From positions 1 through 50,310 of the forward strand of contig NZ_ATAY01000025.1 in the NCBI RefSeq assembly GCF_000421965.1: DNA of 50,310 nucleotides, in the 5' to 3' direction. The DNA is from Ruminiclostridium papyrosolvens C7. GTDB taxonomy: Bacteria > Bacillota > Clostridia > Acetivibrionales > DSM-1351. Made by a program: the position numbers and the translations under genes. Under the pieces are notes generated by a model. It did no database searches. It saw only the letters and a list, made by a program, of their open reading frames with translations, and was not told the origin of the DNA. This document shows positions 38,707 to 47,349 of the stretch, piece by piece; the stretch's first letter is position 1, and each line of letters starts with the position of its first letter.

Positions 38707-38758
38707 GTTTAATACACTCCTTTTATATTATTTTAATGTAATTATCCGTGAGTTATGC

Positions 38759-38843
38759 ATATAGGAAATGAGTATGTATATTTCATATATTTCCTATATA
38801 ATTAGTATGTATTCATTATATTCCTCGTATATGCAAATGTCAA
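38759..38843 (-). promoter_or_regulatory. Consensus cysK promoter with downstream inverted repeats
   Basis: On the minus strand TTGACA (38838-38843) is exactly 17 nt from TATAAT (38815-38820). Downstream, ATATAGGAAAT (38759-38769) and ATTTCCTATAT (38789-38799) form an 11-bp perfect inverted repeat. A related half-site, ATATTCCTCGTATAT, overlaps the spacer. A cysteine-responsive (Rrf2/CymR-like) regulator is an inference. Confidence 0.65.
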
Positions 38844-38891
38844 TATTTTTTGAATTAATAATAATATCTTTCATATATGTTTAGTATGATA

Positions 38892-38920
38892 TTGACTTTA
38901 ATTTTCTAACAATGTAAGAT
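38892..38920 (+). promoter_or_regulatory. Probable promoter of the MalY/PatB gene
   Basis: TTGACT (38892-38897), 17 nt, TAAGAT (38915-38920), about 36 nt before the start codon. Confidence 0.55.
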
Positions 38921-38955
38921 TAAAGGAATTAATTTAAGTGTAAAGGAGGTTATTT

Positions 38956-40131
38956 ATGAACTATAACTTTGACGAAGTAATTGACAGGAAAAATACTAAT
39001 TCAGTAAAGCACGACTTTCATGGGAGAAACGGAATGCCTGATGATGCCATACCCTTATGGGTTGCAGATATGGATTTCAGAACACCTGCCCCTGTCATAG
39101 AGGCTCTTGTAAAATCAGGTGAACACGGTATTTTTGGGTACTCCGAAACAAGGGAGGATTATTTTCTGACCCTCCAGAAGTGGTTTGTGGACAACTATGA
39201 TTGGGAAATACACCCGTCATGGCTTGTTAAAACACCGGGCGTTGTTTTTGCAATTGCCATGGCCGTCAGGGCATTAACCGGCAAAGGGGATGCGGTTATG
39301 ATTCAGAGACCCGTGTATTATCCTTTTTCACATGTAATAATTGATAATGAACGAACTCTTATAAATAATCCTCTTATATATAATGGCGGAACCTATTCCA
39401 TGGATTTTGAAGATTTTGAGTCAAAAATAATAGTGAACGGTGTCAAATTGTTTATTCTGTGCAACCCCCATAACCCGGTAGGCAGGGTATGGACAAAAGA
39501 GGAACTTATAAGGCTGGGAGACATATGCCTTAAGCATGGTGTTACAGTTGTAGCTGATGAAATTCACGCAGACTTTATTTACAACGGCTACAAGCATAAG
39601 GTTTTTGCAAACATAAAGCCTGAATTCGCCGATATAACCATTACCTGTACAGCTCCCAGCAAGACCTTTAACCTTGCAGGACTGCAAGTATCTAATATCA
39701 TAATAAGTAACAGGGAACTTAAAGGAGCAATAAAGAGTGAAATTAACAAGACCGGACACGGTCAGATTAATACTATGGGGATTGCTGCCTGTAAAGCAGC
39801 CTATGAGCATGGTCATGAATGGCTGCAACAGCTAAAGGTTTATCTGGCAGGAAACCTGTCTTTTGTCAGAAACTTTCTTGCCGAAAGACTTCCACGGGTA
39901 AAGCTTGTGGAGCCTCAGGGAACTTATCTGATATGGCTGGATTTTAAGGAATTGGGTTTAACTGAAGCAGAGCTTGAAAAACTTATAGTAAGTGATGCAA
40001 AGCTGTGGCTTGACGGCGGGGCAATGTTCGGGGAAGAGGGAAAAGGCTTTCAAAGGATAAATATTGCTTGCCCCAGAGAGATACTGGAAAAGGCTTTTTT
40101 ACAGCTTGAAGCCGCTGTAAACCGACTATAA
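38956..40131 (+). CDS. MalY/PatB-family pyridoxal-phosphate C-S lyase/aminotransferase
   Basis: 391 residues, fold type I aminotransferase. N-terminal PLWVADMDFRTPAPV is the MalY/PatB signature. CNPHNPVGRVW, VADEIHADF and SKTFNLAGLQ (PLP lysine near 236) follow. Such enzymes act as cystathionine beta-lyase or cysteine desulfhydrase. Divergence from cysK supports a sulfur amino acid role. AAAGGAGG precedes the ATG. Likely co-transcribed with the HD protein 38 nt downstream. Confidence 0.9.
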   Translation: MNYNFDEVIDRKNTNSVKHDFHGRNGMPDDAIPLWVADMDFRTPAPVIEALVKSGEHGIFGYSETREDYFLTLQKWFVDNYDWEIHPSWLVKTPGVVFAIAMAVRALTGKGDAVMIQRPVYYPFSHVIIDNERTLINNPLIYNGGTYSMDFEDFESKIIVNGVKLFILCNPHNPVGRVWTKEELIRLGDICLKHGVTVVADEIHADFIYNGYKHKVFANIKPEFADITITCTAPSKTFNLAGLQVSNIIISNRELKGAIKSEINKTGHGQINTMGIAACKAAYEHGHEWLQQLKVYLAGNLSFVRNFLAERLPRVKLVEPQGTYLIWLDFKELGLTEAELEKLIVSDAKLWLDGGAMFGEEGKGFQRINIACPREILEKAFLQLEAAVNRL

Positions 40132-40168
40132 TAGATATATATTTTTTTGCAGAAGAGGTGGAGTAAGT

Positions 40169-40729
40169 ATGAGTACAATTACAAGGGAAAAAGCGTGGGA
40201 GCTGCTTACAGAGTATAATAAGGATACTTTTCATTTGAAGCACGCACAGGTGGTGGAAGGTGTAATGAGATATTTTGCAAGGCAGCTGGGTTATTCGCAG
40301 GAAGAGGATTTCTGGGGAGTCGTGGGTTTACTGCATGATCTGGATTTTGAGCAATATCCTGAGGAACACTGTATAAAGCAGCAGGAAATCATGAAGGAAA
40401 GAGGAATAGACCCGAGAATTATTCGTGCTACAGCAAGTCACGGCTATGCACTCACAGTAGATATCAGGCCGGAACATCAAATGGAAAAGGTTCTTTATGC
40501 AGTAGATGAACTTACCGGACTGATTGGCGCAGTTGCTCTTATGAGACCTTCAAAAAGTGTTTCAGACCTTGAGGTAAAATCAGTTAAGAAAAAATATAAG
40601 ACATCCAATTTTGCAGCCGGATGTTCCAGAGAGGTTATAGAACGTGGGGCTGAATTACTGGGTTGGGAACTGGATTACCTGATACAGCAGACTATTCTTG
40701 CCATGCGTGAATGTGAAGTGGTGGATTAA
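40169..40729 (+). CDS. HD-domain (HDIG-type) hydrolase
   Basis: 186 residues. LKHAQVVEGVMRY, GLLHDLDFEQYPEEH and ATASHGY give the spaced His/His-Asp/His ligands of a small HD phosphohydrolase. DELTGLIGAVALMRPSK follows. Substrate unknown; the group is annotated as HDIG hydrolases. It follows the aminotransferase closely and precedes the serine T-box. Confidence 0.85.
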   Translation: MSTITREKAWELLTEYNKDTFHLKHAQVVEGVMRYFARQLGYSQEEDFWGVVGLLHDLDFEQYPEEHCIKQQEIMKERGIDPRIIRATASHGYALTVDIRPEHQMEKVLYAVDELTGLIGAVALMRPSKSVSDLEVKSVKKKYKTSNFAAGCSREVIERGAELLGWELDYLIQQTILAMRECEVVD

Positions 40730-40799
40730 AACAGCATGCATACTTGAAAACCGGAATAAATATATATATAATAGAAAATAATATATTAAAATATCAAAA

Positions 40800-41030
40800 A
40801 ACAGCGATTATAAAAGCTATGATTTATTTATTTCTCTAGAGAGCCGGTGGGTGGTGAAAATCGGTGAAAGCATAAATCTATCCACTTTTGGAGCTGTCGA
40901 TGATGAATCGAGAGATTGGTACCCTTTATAGTACTTATGTCGAGAGGTCGGTAATTTATATACCGGCAATTTGGGTGGCAACGCGGATACCTTCCGTCCC
41001 AGTATTATTTGGGACAGAAGGTTTTTTTGA
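40800..41030 (+). ncRNA. T-box leader (tRNA-Ser sensing) of serS
   Basis: Stem I contains AGAGAGCCGG. The T-box TTGGGTGGCAACGCGG is at 40971-40986. The terminator pairs ACCTTCCGTCCCA with TGGGACAGAAGGT and has a run of seven Ts (40989-41028). The likely specifier is TCG (40908-40910) in AATCGA context, a serine codon, agreeing with the downstream gene. Confidence 0.93.
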
Positions 41031-41080
41031 TTTTATTTAATTCGTTTTAAACTAAAATATTTAATACAGGAGGAACAAGG

Positions 41081-42358
41081 ATGTTAGATTTAAGATTTGT
41101 CAGAGAGAATCCCGAGATTGTAAAACAAAATATAAGGAATAAATTTCAGGATAGAAAGCTTGGTTTAGTTGATGAGGTTATTGATCTGGATTCTGAGCTG
41201 AGAAGCGCAAAGCAGGAGGCGGAAACGTTAAGAGCCAACAGAAACAAGATTTCAAAGCAGATTGGCGGACTTATGGCTCAGGGGAAGAAGGCTGAGGCAG
41301 AGGAAATGAAGCAGCAGGTTACAGCTCAATCTGAACGTCTCGCAGAGTTGGAAGTAAAAGAGAATGAGCTTGAAGAGAAGGTGAAAAACATTCTCATGTC
41401 CATTCCTAATATAATTGATCCAAGTGTTCCCATAGGAAAGGATGACAGCGAGAACGTGGAGGTTCAACGTTACGGTGAGCCAGTAGTACCCGACTTTGAG
41501 ATTCCTTATCACACTGAAATTATGGAAAAGTTAAAGGGAATTGATTTGGATAGTGCCAGAAAGGTTGCAGGTAATGGCTTCTACTATCTGATGGGGGATA
41601 TTGCAAGACTTCATTCCGCTGTAATTTCATATGCCAGAGATTTTATGATAGACCGTGGCTTCACTTACTGCATACCTCCTTTCATGATACGAAGCGAGGT
41701 TGTAACAGGAGTTATGAGCTTTGCTGAAATGGAAGCTATGATGTACAAAATAGAGGGTGAAGATTTGTTCCTAATTGGAACAAGTGAACACTCCATGATA
41801 GGTAAGTTTATAGACACCATAATCCCCGAAGCTTCACTGCCTCACACTCTTACCAGCTATTCACCCTGCTTCAGAAAGGAAAAGGGAGCTCACGGTATAG
41901 AGGAGAGAGGAGTTTACAGAATACACCAGTTTGAAAAGCAGGAAATGGTTGTTGTCTGTAAGGCTGAGGACAGCATGATGTGGTACGATAAAATGTGGCA
42001 GAACACAGTAGATTTATTCCGGTCTCTGGATATTCCAGTTAGAACTCTGGAGTGTTGTTCAGGAGATCTTGCTGATTTGAAGGTTAAATCAGTGGATATA
42101 GAAGCGTGGTCACCAAGACAAAAGAAATATTTCGAGGTCGGAAGCTGTTCAAACCTTGGTGATGCTCAGGCGCGCCGCTTGAAAATCCGTGTTGACGGTG
42201 AAAATGGAAAATACTTTGCTCACACACTGAATAATACTGTTGTTGCTCCTCCGAGAATGCTTATTGCATTTCTGGAAAATAACCTTAATGCTGACGGTTC
42301 GGTAAATATACCGACGGCATTGCAGCCTTACATGGGCGGTAAAACGGTAATTAAATAA
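41081..42358 (+). CDS. serS: Seryl-tRNA synthetase
   Basis: 425 residues, class II synthetase. Begins MLDLRFVRENPEIVKQN, followed by the long coiled-coil tRNA-binding arm (about 30-100). GTSEHSMIG, FRKEKGAHGIEERGVYRIHQ (motif 2) and TLNNTVVAPPRMLIAFLEN (motif 3) are diagnostic. AGGAGGAAC precedes the ATG. Controlled by the upstream serine T-box. Confidence 0.98.
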   Translation: MLDLRFVRENPEIVKQNIRNKFQDRKLGLVDEVIDLDSELRSAKQEAETLRANRNKISKQIGGLMAQGKKAEAEEMKQQVTAQSERLAELEVKENELEEKVKNILMSIPNIIDPSVPIGKDDSENVEVQRYGEPVVPDFEIPYHTEIMEKLKGIDLDSARKVAGNGFYYLMGDIARLHSAVISYARDFMIDRGFTYCIPPFMIRSEVVTGVMSFAEMEAMMYKIEGEDLFLIGTSEHSMIGKFIDTIIPEASLPHTLTSYSPCFRKEKGAHGIEERGVYRIHQFEKQEMVVVCKAEDSMMWYDKMWQNTVDLFRSLDIPVRTLECCSGDLADLKVKSVDIEAWSPRQKKYFEVGSCSNLGDAQARRLKIRVDGENGKYFAHTLNNTVVAPPRMLIAFLENNLNADGSVNIPTALQPYMGGKTVIK

Positions 42359-42362
42359 AAAT

Positions 42363-42465
42363 GGGCTGTTGCTTAACTTGTACTCAGAGTATAAATTGTA
42401 TCAATGGAAGCTTCGAAGCAATCATTGATACAATTTTATACGGGAGTACAGGTGTTAAGCAGTCC
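42363..42465. repeat. Dispersed palindromic repeat, copy C
   Basis: A 103-nt hairpin between serS and the convergent YiiX-like gene. GTATAAATTGTATCAATGG on the left pairs with AATCATTGATACAATTTTAT on the right, and the ends are GGGCTG and CAGTCC. It is the most symmetric copy and lacks the AAACAGAAAA module of copies A and B. Confidence 0.82.
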
Positions 42466-42486
42466 ATTTAAACTTAATTTAATGTA

Positions 42487-43197
42487 TTAGCCCTGCTTAT
42501 AAACAATGGATACTTTATCACTTCTTAAAAAATCATAAGGGAAAACAGCTTTTCCTCCATTTCCATCCAAATCAACTCCGCTTTTGAAATAACAATCCCA
42601 AACAAACTGTGAACAATAGTATTTATCTATCTTTGTTTTCTGGAACATATTGCTGAAATAGCTGAATGGAGTACCGATTCTGGTATGTCCGTATGCAATT
42701 GCGTCTGCTATAATTTTTGAATCAATCTTTGGACGTACAACAAGGATTTTTTTGTACCTAGTTCTCCAGTCATTTTCACGGTTCCCTATGCCATCCTGAA
42801 AAAGTTCAAGAACTTTTGTAGGGTCAGAATCTACAAATGCGGCATGTGTGGTAAGGGAACCCATAGTAATCGCATTGATATCACTGTTAGTTTTATCAAA
42901 GACTGTAATGAGGATATCTCCCGGTTTTCCAACTGACTTGTCTGTAGAATTATACAAATCCATGTCCTTTTCTACAGTTAGGTTGTTCCAGTTTTTTTCT
43001 ATGTATGCCTGAAAGCTTAATGTATCAATTATTTCTTTATAAATTGACTCTGCTTCAATCGCATTTGTCTTTGATTTATCAACATAAGATTGAATTCCCG
43101 GGTCAATTTTAATATCAAATGCATAAACATTTGTACCAATAACATTTGCGAAAATTAATGCTGAACAAAGCAGCGACGAAATTAGTTTTTTCTTCAT
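42487..43197 (-). CDS. Secreted YiiX/YycO-like permuted papain-fold protein
   Basis: About 236 residues. A signal peptide (MKKKLISSLLCSALIFANV, cleavage after about residue 27) precedes a domain with KPGDILITVFD, TTHAAFVDSD (His), VLELFQDG and DKYYCSQFVWDCY (Cys). These are the hallmarks of permuted NlpC/P60 (DUF830/YiiX) enzymes; substrates are lipids or peptides, unknown here. ATG at 43197 is chosen for the signal peptide and GGAGGTC upstream. It lies 25 nt after the glycosyltransferase gene, likely one operon. Confidence 0.8.
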   Translation of the reverse strand: MKKKLISSLLCSALIFANVIGTNVYAFDIKIDPGIQSYVDKSKTNAIEAESIYKEIIDTLSFQAYIEKNWNNLTVEKDMDLYNSTDKSVGKPGDILITVFDKTNSDINAITMGSLTTHAAFVDSDPTKVLELFQDGIGNRENDWRTRYKKILVVRPKIDSKIIADAIAYGHTRIGTPFSYFSNMFQKTKIDKYYCSQFVWDCYFKSGVDLDGNGGKAVFPYDFLRSDKVSIVYKQG

Positions 43198-43222
43198 AAT
43201 AGACCTCCTATAATAATAAAAA

Positions 43223-44440
43223 TTAAATGTAAATAAGCTCACCTGCTGCCTTTTTGCTGCCATTTAACTTAAGAATTTCATCAACTCCTTTCTTGTACCC
43301 TCCTGATTCTCGCAGTGACTTACCTATTTTTTCACTGTTTACTTTGTAGGACTTGTCTGAAAGAATCTTGGTAACGGAATCTTTTAAAAGCGCAGGAGAT
43401 ACTTTATCTTTTTCAATTACTATGCCTGCACCCAGTTCGGCAACTCTGTATGCTACAACCGGCTGGTCAAAAAAATGAGGTACAACTATCAACGGTACGG
43501 AATAATACAATCCTTCATTGGTACTATTCATTCCCCCGTGAGTTATAAAGAGATCCGCATGTTTTAAAATCTCCAGCTGTGGTACATAACTCCTGATAAT
43601 AAAGTTGTCAGGAATGTTTTTAAAGCTGTCGATATCTATATTCATGCCAACAGACATAATAATTTTTGCATCCATGCCTCTGAAAGCTTCAAAACAGCTT
43701 TCATAAAATTCCACAGACTTATTAAAAATAGTGCCGAGAGAAATATAAATTATTTTGCTTTTTTCCTTACTTATCAGTTCAGGCTCCAGTATTTCTTTTC
43801 TGTCAGATATTGAAGGACCGATAAATTTATAGCAGTCGTCAAAACTCTCACTATTCATCTGAAAATATCTGGAAGTGTAAACTAAACTAAGGTCGCTTTT
43901 CAATTTGTGTATGCTTAATAAATCAGGCACAATTATCCCGTACTTGTCCCTTAAAAAATTAATAGTTGCTGCGAACTCTGGCTTATTAAGAAGCCCTTTT
44001 ATAACCGGCCCGAACCTTGTAAAAAACTCCGCCAGATAATTTGTTTTATCATTTACTGCAAAAGTCGAATTTGAGCTGATGGCAGGGATTTTTAATATTC
44101 TTGCTATTTCTGCCCCTACAAAAAATAATGAGTCATATATAACGTAGTCAAAATTATCCTTAATGCTGAAAACAATCCCAATAATCTTCACATAAACATG
44201 AGCTATTTCCATTAACTGAGGTTGAATTTCTGTAGGGCTGATATCACCGTTATTGAATCCAAGTTCGTCAAAATTCTTATATCCAATAAATCTGGCACCT
44301 GCATATTCTATTTTGTCCTTAAATTCTTCTCCTGCTATATATGTAACTTTCTCTCCTCTGTCCACCAATTCACTAACTATACTAATGGTGGGGTTTATGT
44401 GTCCCTGTCCGAATACATTAATAAATAATACGTGAGACAT
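43223..44440 (-). CDS. MGT-type glycosyltransferase (GT1, macrolide/glycolipid class)
   Basis: About 405 residues, GT-B fold. MSHVLFINVFGQGHINPT gives the acceptor-side GHxNP motif. The donor-binding C-terminal segment is THGGMNSTNEG, PLIVVPHFFDQP and AYRVAELGAGI. Relatives inactivate macrolides or glucosylate lipids and natural products. ATG at 44440 has GGAGTGA upstream. Divergent from a TetR regulator, a layout typical of inducible detoxification or modification genes. Confidence 0.87.
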   Translation of the reverse strand: MSHVLFINVFGQGHINPTISIVSELVDRGEKVTYIAGEEFKDKIEYAGARFIGYKNFDELGFNNGDISPTEIQPQLMEIAHVYVKIIGIVFSIKDNFDYVIYDSLFFVGAEIARILKIPAISSNSTFAVNDKTNYLAEFFTRFGPVIKGLLNKPEFAATINFLRDKYGIIVPDLLSIHKLKSDLSLVYTSRYFQMNSESFDDCYKFIGPSISDRKEILEPELISKEKSKIIYISLGTIFNKSVEFYESCFEAFRGMDAKIIMSVGMNIDIDSFKNIPDNFIIRSYVPQLEILKHADLFITHGGMNSTNEGLYYSVPLIVVPHFFDQPVVAYRVAELGAGIVIEKDKVSPALLKDSVTKILSDKSYKVNSEKIGKSLRESGGYKKGVDEILKLNGSKKAAGELIYI

Positions 44441-44473
44441 AACTATCACTCCTTTATTGGAAATAATTTACTA

Positions 44474-44512
44474 TTGAGAATTATATTACCAATTAGTATA
44501 CTATTTAAATAG
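44474..44512 (+). promoter_or_regulatory. tetR promoter with overlapping palindromes
   Basis: TTGAGA (44474-44479), 17 nt, TATACT (44497-44502). AGTATACT (44495-44502) and CTATTTAAATAG (44501-44512) are perfect palindromes at the -10 and start region. They are good candidates for autoregulation and for control of the divergent glycosyltransferase. Confidence 0.6.
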
Positions 44513-44557
44513 ACAAAATTGAAAGTTTGTCCAAAAAGTAACAAAGGAGTGATATTA

Positions 44558-45121
44558 GTGAAATATCAACATAAAAAAACCAGAACCAGAACAGCTATAA
44601 TTGAGGCCTTCCAGTATTTAATGACAATAATGCCATTTGACAAGATCAGGATACAAAATATCACTGATATAGCGGAAGTAAACCGACATTCCTTTTATAA
44701 TCACTTTAACGACAAGTATGACCTGCTGTACCAGATAGTAACACAGATGCTTGTAATAGACTATGATGCTGTTGCGGGAGAATCATTAATACAGCAATCA
44801 ATAAATCAGGTTCCCAGAATCCTTCGTTACTTTGAGGAGAACCGCAAATTCTTCAAAAGTGCTTTTAAGGACGATAAGCAGCAATCATTTAACAATTTTT
44901 TTCAAAAGCTGATTTTTGACTGGTTTACTACTATATTGAATAATACGGTTGGCGCGGATAAAGCCCAAAGGGATTCATTTTACATAACTCAGACAAGATT
45001 CTATGTTGCAGGCTATAGCCAGCTGCTAATGTATTGGCTGTATAATGAGCCTGACAAGTCCGCAGATGTTCTTGCCGAAGAAATTATTAAAATATTTAAA
45101 GGCGCGTTTAATAGCAATTAA
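44558..45121 (+). CDS. TetR-family transcriptional regulator
   Basis: About 187 residues. The N-terminal HTH is TRTAIIEAFQYLMTIMPFDK, then ITDIAEVNRHSFYNHFNDKY. The C-terminal helical domain is of the AcrR/TetR_C type with FYVAGYSQLLMYWLYNEP. GTG at 44558 follows AAAGGAGTG; the longer frame from a TTG at 44519 has no ribosome site. It probably regulates the divergent glycosyltransferase operon. Confidence 0.88.
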   Translation: MKYQHKKTRTRTAIIEAFQYLMTIMPFDKIRIQNITDIAEVNRHSFYNHFNDKYDLLYQIVTQMLVIDYDAVAGESLIQQSINQVPRILRYFEENRKFFKSAFKDDKQQSFNNFFQKLIFDWFTTILNNTVGADKAQRDSFYITQTRFYVAGYSQLLMYWLYNEPDKSADVLAEEIIKIFKGAFNSN

Positions 45122-45193
45122 GATAAAATTAGTTTTATAACGCTTCTTACTAAATTTTACATCTATCATTCATAAGCCCTCCCCAAGAGGCAT

Positions 45194-45222
45194 ATATATA
45201 CACTGTAGACGATGCCATACAG
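45194..45222 (+). promoter_or_regulatory. Candidate sigma-E promoter of spoIIID
   Basis: ATATATA (45194-45200) and CATACAG (45216-45222) are separated by 15 nt, resembling sigma-E elements. spoIIID is a sigma-E target in Bacillus (established). Sequence match is partial. Confidence 0.35.
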
Positions 45223-45305
45223 CTTTTTAGTGAGTTTAAACTTGCTTAAAGGATAATATATCTACGATGCAGTGAATAATGCCTTATCAAAAGGGGGGTA
45301 TATGG

Positions 45306-45554
45306 TTGAAGGAGTACATAGAAGAGCGGGTCTTGGAACTCGCAAATTATATCATCGACAAAAGGACAACAGTACGATACGCCGCTAAAAAGTTTGGAAT
45401 AAGCAAGAGCACCGTCCACAAGGACGTAACCGAACGTTTGGAAAAAATAAATCCTGTACTGATGAATGAAGTGAGGATAATACTCGAGGAAAATAAGGCA
45501 GAAAGGCATATACGCGGTGGCGAAGCAACAAAGGCAAAATATCAGGCGAAATAA
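45306..45554 (+). CDS. spoIIID: Sporulation transcription factor SpoIIID
   Basis: 82 residues, standard SpoIIID size. YIEERVLELANYIIDKRTTV and AAKKFGISKSTVHKDVTERL form the helix-turn-helix, and NKAERHIRGGEATKAKY is the conserved basic tail. TTG at 45306 is chosen since AAGGGGGG lies just upstream and the family starts at this point. A mother-cell DNA-binding regulator. Confidence 0.95.
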   Translation: MKEYIEERVLELANYIIDKRTTVRYAAKKFGISKSTVHKDVTERLEKINPVLMNEVRIILEENKAERHIRGGEATKAKYQAK

Positions 45555-45579
45555 ATTTACATAGAGACGTCAAATCAAG

Positions 45580-45612
45580 AAAAGCCGGGAGCGAGAGCAA
45601 CCCGGCTTTTGC
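45580..45612 (+). terminator. Terminator of spoIIID
   Basis: AAAAGCCGGG and CCCGGCTTTT, 10-bp perfect stem, 11-nt loop. Confidence 0.9.
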
Positions 45613-45767
45613 ATTCAAAAAGGGGAATATGTTAATCTGTATTCCTCTTATTTCAATAAATGTACTGCAATTTATTAAATGATAATAATTGACAGAATAT
45701 ATACTTATTGGTAATATGTAGGAATGTTTTTCTATTACCTAATATTTAATACCAAGGAGGAATTAAA

Positions 45768-47072
45768 ATGAAGAAAAGACTAAAAGTTTTTTGTACAGGT
45801 TTGTCTCTGATACTTGCCCTTCAAGCATTACCCGTAAATATACCTGTACTTAAAGATGTAGTAGGTGCAAATCAAGTCAGTGCTGTTACTACAATAGCAA
45901 ATGGAAGCTTTGAGAGTGGTTCATCGACTACACCGTCTAACTGGACCGCTGATGAATGGACAAGCGGAAGTAATTTTACATGGGAGCAAAGTGCCGGTAT
46001 AAACGGAAGTAAATGTATCAGTATAACATCAAATTCCTATAATGATGCCAGATGGGTTCAGACAGTTCAGCTTACACCCGGTAAGGCATATTCACTGAGT
46101 GCTTATGTAAAAGGTGAAAATATTATTTCTGATGGAGCATCTAACACAGGAGCGAATATTTGCTTAATGGGTGAATGGACGTCAAGTGGTAGTACGGACT
46201 CAACAGGAACCTTTGGGTGGAAGAAAGTATACGTTGATTTTGTTGCTCCTCAGAGTGGTAGTGTCCAGATTGGATGCAGACTAGGATTCTATGGAAGCTT
46301 AATGAAGGGCAAGGCATATTTTGATAATATTGAAATAACTGAGCTTGAAAGACGTAGTGGCACAAATCTGTATTTGGATCTTGAAAGCAATCAATGGTCA
46401 AATTTCACGGGAACAAATGACACTCGTTGGATTGGTCATCTGGATAACGCATATAATAAATATTATGAATTAGTTGGAACAAAACCGTTCAACGGAGCAA
46501 ATATCGGTATTATGTCCTCTCATATATATCTTGGCTACTGGGCTATAGCGGGAAACCCGATTAACTGGAATCAGCCGTATGTGGCAGAGGAAATAGGACG
46601 CATTAACTTAAATGATGACTGGTCATTCGGGATACTTCACGAAATTGGGCATGATTTTGACCAGGAGAGTTGGAACTGGGATGCAGAGTTCTGGGCTAAC
46701 ACAAAAATGTACTATATACTTGAACAGCTTGGAGGAAAGGTTTGGCAGAATAACATGTACTATGTTGGCTCCCAGTTGGAAAATTACTATAGGACAGATG
46801 CATCAGGAAGCTATAATAACTCAATAGCAAGAGGAACTTACAGCGGAGACGGAGTTACATATTGCTTTATCAGAATCAAGAATACAATAGGTTGGGAACC
46901 GTTTAAGCAAACATTCAGATACTTTACAAGTTCAGGTGTAAATCCTTCAACCAAGGTTGCAAAATTTGACTTGTTTCTGGACAAATTATCTGAATATTCA
47001 GGCTATAATGTCAGATCAACATTTCTGACAGGAGAGTTGGATACTATCAGGAACTATCTCACATCCAATTGA
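45768..47072 (+). CDS. Secreted M60-like metallopeptidase with carbohydrate-binding-like domain
   Basis: 434 residues. A signal peptide (1 to about 35) leads to a beta-sandwich module (about 42-195, ANGSFESGSSTTPSNW and FDNIEITELE), like CBM4/9 domains. The C-terminal half contains GILHEIGHDFDQE: His291, Glu292 and His295, with Glu307 as the probable third zinc ligand, fitting the gluzincin HExxHx(8,28)E pattern of M60/enhancin mucin-type proteases. No dockerin is present, so it is not cellulosomal. Target likely a glycoprotein (inference). Confidence 0.75.
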   Translation: MKKRLKVFCTGLSLILALQALPVNIPVLKDVVGANQVSAVTTIANGSFESGSSTTPSNWTADEWTSGSNFTWEQSAGINGSKCISITSNSYNDARWVQTVQLTPGKAYSLSAYVKGENIISDGASNTGANICLMGEWTSSGSTDSTGTFGWKKVYVDFVAPQSGSVQIGCRLGFYGSLMKGKAYFDNIEITELERRSGTNLYLDLESNQWSNFTGTNDTRWIGHLDNAYNKYYELVGTKPFNGANIGIMSSHIYLGYWAIAGNPINWNQPYVAEEIGRINLNDDWSFGILHEIGHDFDQESWNWDAEFWANTKMYYILEQLGGKVWQNNMYYVGSQLENYYRTDASGSYNNSIARGTYSGDGVTYCFIRIKNTIGWEPFKQTFRYFTSSGVNPSTKVAKFDLFLDKLSEYSGYNVRSTFLTGELDTIRNYLTSN

Positions 47073-47098
47073 TGCGACTGTCAATTGAATTGAGAGGT

Positions 47099-47134
47099 AA
47101 AGGACTTTGGGATTATATCTCAGGGTCCTTTTTC
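47099..47134 (+). terminator. Terminator of the M60-like gene
   Basis: AAAGGAC pairs with GTCCTTT around a 19-nt loop and is followed by a T-run. Confidence 0.7.
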
Positions 47135-47313
47135 ATTACTAATATTAAAATCCATCCAAAGCAATTTGTTTACATAAATATACGGTTAATTGGGTAATCA
47201 ATTTGTGTTTCACTAATTATTTGAAATGTCAAAAAAGATTTGATGAAATAACAGATGATTTATTGAGATAATCATCGATAACAAGTATTAAATGTAAAAT
47301 TTGAAATAAAGTA

Positions 47314-47342
47314 TTGAAAATTGTGCTTAAATAGGCTAAAAT
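47314..47342 (+). promoter_or_regulatory. Probable promoter of the khtTU operon
   Basis: TTGAAA (47314-47319), 17 nt, TAAAAT (47337-47342). This predicts a start near 47350 and a leader of about 500 nt. Confidence 0.55.
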
Positions 47343-47349
47343 GAAAGTA

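Noticed and set aside
44519..44557. Longer TetR start (TTG at 44519)
   Set aside because: No ribosome site; the extra residues lie over the ribosome site of the GTG start and are unlike TetR N-termini.
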